Shown here: positions 62,942 through 64,000 of the stretch, piece by piece | How the letters are laid out: every line of letters begins with the position of its first letter | Numbering within the stretch: the first letter of the stretch is position 1 | Source: Saccharicrinis sp050296935 | GTDB lineage: Bacteria; Bacteroidota; Bacteroidia; Bacteroidales; Marinilabiliaceae | NCBI GenBank assembly: GCA_050296935.1 | Contig: JBNKRV010000203.1 | Location: 18,378-82,377 of the forward strand | Length of the DNA: 64,000 bases | Direction: 5' to 3' | Position numbers and translations under genes: made by a program | Notes under the pieces: generated by a model | What the model saw: only the letters and a program-made list of their open reading frames with translations | What the model was told of the DNA's origin: nothing | Database searches by the model: none

Positions 62942-63601
62942 TTAAAAGATGATTCCGAAGTTAAAAACCAATCTGTTCAAAATAGCTTTGTCATCATAGT
63001 TTTTATTTTTTGTTATGTCAGATATTCCCTGATTATAAACAACACCCATTTTTAAATAGGCATTACCTCCAATAGAATATTGCATTCCTCCACCAAACTG
63101 GTATCCGAAGTTAAACAATCGAATTTCATCATTCAGGTTTTTTCCGGATCCGTCGTTTGTTTTTATATTGAATTGAGTTGATAAACCAAATATTCCATAG
63201 AAACTGCTTCTTTGAAAATCACTTGTTTGCAGCTTTAAACTCAATGGTACTTCAACGTATTTTAATCGATATTCAATAGTGGAATTGGCTTCTTTATCAA
63301 TGGTTTCATCCCCGATAATAAAGGAGGTTGGATCCTTGTATCTTAACTTTCCACCAGTTGTATTAATCGTAAGTCCGGTTGAAATGGCATAATTTTTTGC
63401 GAAGAAATTATCCATCTCTACCCCGAAATTGTATCCAAATAAACTTCCATTAGAATCAATACTGTTATTGTCAGAATTAATCCAACTAACCTGTGGGCTA
63501 AGAGTAAATGCAAAGCGAACATTCGATTCTCTGTCAGACTGAGCAAACAAACCAGTTGCTGCTATTATAATCAGTACAAAAAGTGAGGTTATTTTCTTCA
63601 T
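62942..63601 (-). CDS. Outer-membrane beta-barrel protein (PorT-like family)
   Basis: The 219-residue protein has a signal peptide (about 1-20, ending L-F-A-Q) and then alternating hydrophobic/polar beta strands ending in F-N-F-G-I-I-F, the terminal aromatic signature of outer-membrane barrels. The repeated G-x-x-x-x-Y/F pattern and size match small eight-stranded barrels common in Bacteroidota. It is chromosomal. The function is not specified by sequence. Confidence 0.75.
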   Translation of the reverse strand: MKKITSLFVLIIIAATGLFAQSDRESNVRFAFTLSPQVSWINSDNNSIDSNGSLFGYNFGVEMDNFFAKNYAISTGLTINTTGGKLRYKDPTSFIIGDETIDKEANSTIEYRLKYVEVPLSLKLQTSDFQRSSFYGIFGLSTQFNIKTNDGSGKNLNDEIRLFNFGYQFGGGMQYSIGGNAYLKMGVVYNQGISDITKNKNYDDKAILNRLVFNFGIIF

Positions 63602-63633
63602 TTTTTTAATTATTAGAAATAGTAAAAGATTTG

Positions 63634-63641
63634 CAAACTTA
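63634..63641 (-). promoter_or_regulatory. Probable -7 box for the barrel gene
   Basis: On the minus strand TAAGTTTG matches TAnnTTTG and lies about 33 bases before the start codon. Further upstream a TTTT-rich block sits where the -33 element would be. Confidence 0.4.
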
Positions 63642-63734
63642 AATAAAAAACGTATAAAACATCTATTTAGTACAGGTTTTGATCGTATTTGATGATTGTA
63701 TGAGGTAAGTCATCTTTGTTGTATTTCTGCCTAT

Positions 63735-64000
63735 TAACCTGAGTTCGACATAAAATTTTGGATTCAGACCGCCTATAAATAGTGAGGTTCAACTGAAAAT
63801 TATGAAAGAATAGCGGGCTATTTTGAATAATTTTCAGGAAGAAGATCGCTGTTTATAAGCGGAAACTCTCATGCTTTGCATAAAAAACTGATCTACTTCG
63901 TTAAATTTATCGAGCTAGCGAGCTAGCCCTGCAAAATTTACCTTGTATATCAGCCTTTTATGTCAATCTGAATTCTAAAATTTTAATCGAACTCAGGTTA
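63735..64000. mobile_element. MITE-like element, copy 2 (266 bp)
   Basis: It has the same 14-base inverted ends as copy 1, the same length, and the same internal order (cgc-tataaat block, gcgggctat hairpin, tttataagcg block, gag-ctagc hairpin), but the internal sequence has diverged strongly. It ends exactly at the window edge, so the true boundary could not be checked beyond position 64000. Confidence 0.75.

Overview
The window comes from a Bacteroidota genome. It is AT-rich, has weak Shine-Dalgarno signals and -7 boxes of the TAnnTTTG type, and encodes an RteC-like regulator, DUF4248, carboxypeptidase-regulatory domains and a Bacteroidota-type integrase. A Marinilabiliales-like host is a guess from the style of the chromosomal genes and cannot be proved here.

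Layout. Positions 1-1022 hold an eroded integrase and its upstream region, the relic of an older element. From about 1023 to 58109 lies a 57-kb island inserted in the 3' end of a tRNA-Ser(GGA) gene. The tRNA end is duplicated (1023-1050 and 58082-58109, 27 of 28 positions identical) and an intact tyrosine recombinase sits next to the tRNA. To the right is ordinary chromosome: tRNA-Ser, tRNA-Trp, a TPR lipoprotein, purC, nadE and an outer-membrane barrel. Two 266-bp copies of a MITE-like repeat with terminal inverted repeats lie at 60758-61023 and 63735-64000.

Inside the island, 1.3-8.4 kb is a control and replication module: RteC-like protein, excisionase-like HTH protein, DUF4406, antirepressor-like protein, a CHC2/Toprim primase fused to an ATPase, a DUF1016 nuclease, and an array of eleven TTACTTAG-type repeats that could be an origin or operator. 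From 8.8 to 19.9 kb lies one defence operon: XRE regulator, type III Mod, a Septu-like PtuA/PtuB pair, type III Res, an SNF2-type helicase with a PLD-like N-terminus, and DUF4391. From 20.7 to 31.6 kb is a class I lanthipeptide cluster: split LanB, precursor with a strong terminator behind it, an erythromycin-esterase-like secreted fusion protein, LanC, a C39-peptidase ABC exporter and an HlyD adaptor.

From 31.6 to 53.7 kb is the most unusual part, a colinear module that looks virus-like but has no visible terminase, portal, HK97 capsid or tail tube. It has several single-membrane-span or Gly-rich proteins, an Arg-rich beta-type protein that could be a capsid protein, a membrane-anchored muralytic protein, a fibre-like protein with five exact 49-residue repeats, then methyltransferases, a strawberry-notch-type helicase, a metallopeptidase-like polyvalent protein, a RadA-like ATPase, a holin-like protein and a GH108 lysozyme. 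Four consecutive enzymes of this block share a 16-residue peptide (consensus VK-RAKAI-IKQKQL), internal in one and C-terminal in three. Its synonymous codons have drifted, so it is kept at protein level. I propose it as a packaging, docking or processing signal. The right end of the island (53.7-57.8 kb) carries a secreted nuclease, a lone receiver domain, a RadC/JAB protein and the integrase.

No relaxase, coupling protein or type IV secretion gene is visible, so the island does not look conjugative despite its ICE-like regulators. The simplest reading is an integrated, tailless, possibly membrane-containing phage or phage-derived element that carries defence and bacteriocin cargo. That reading is inference.
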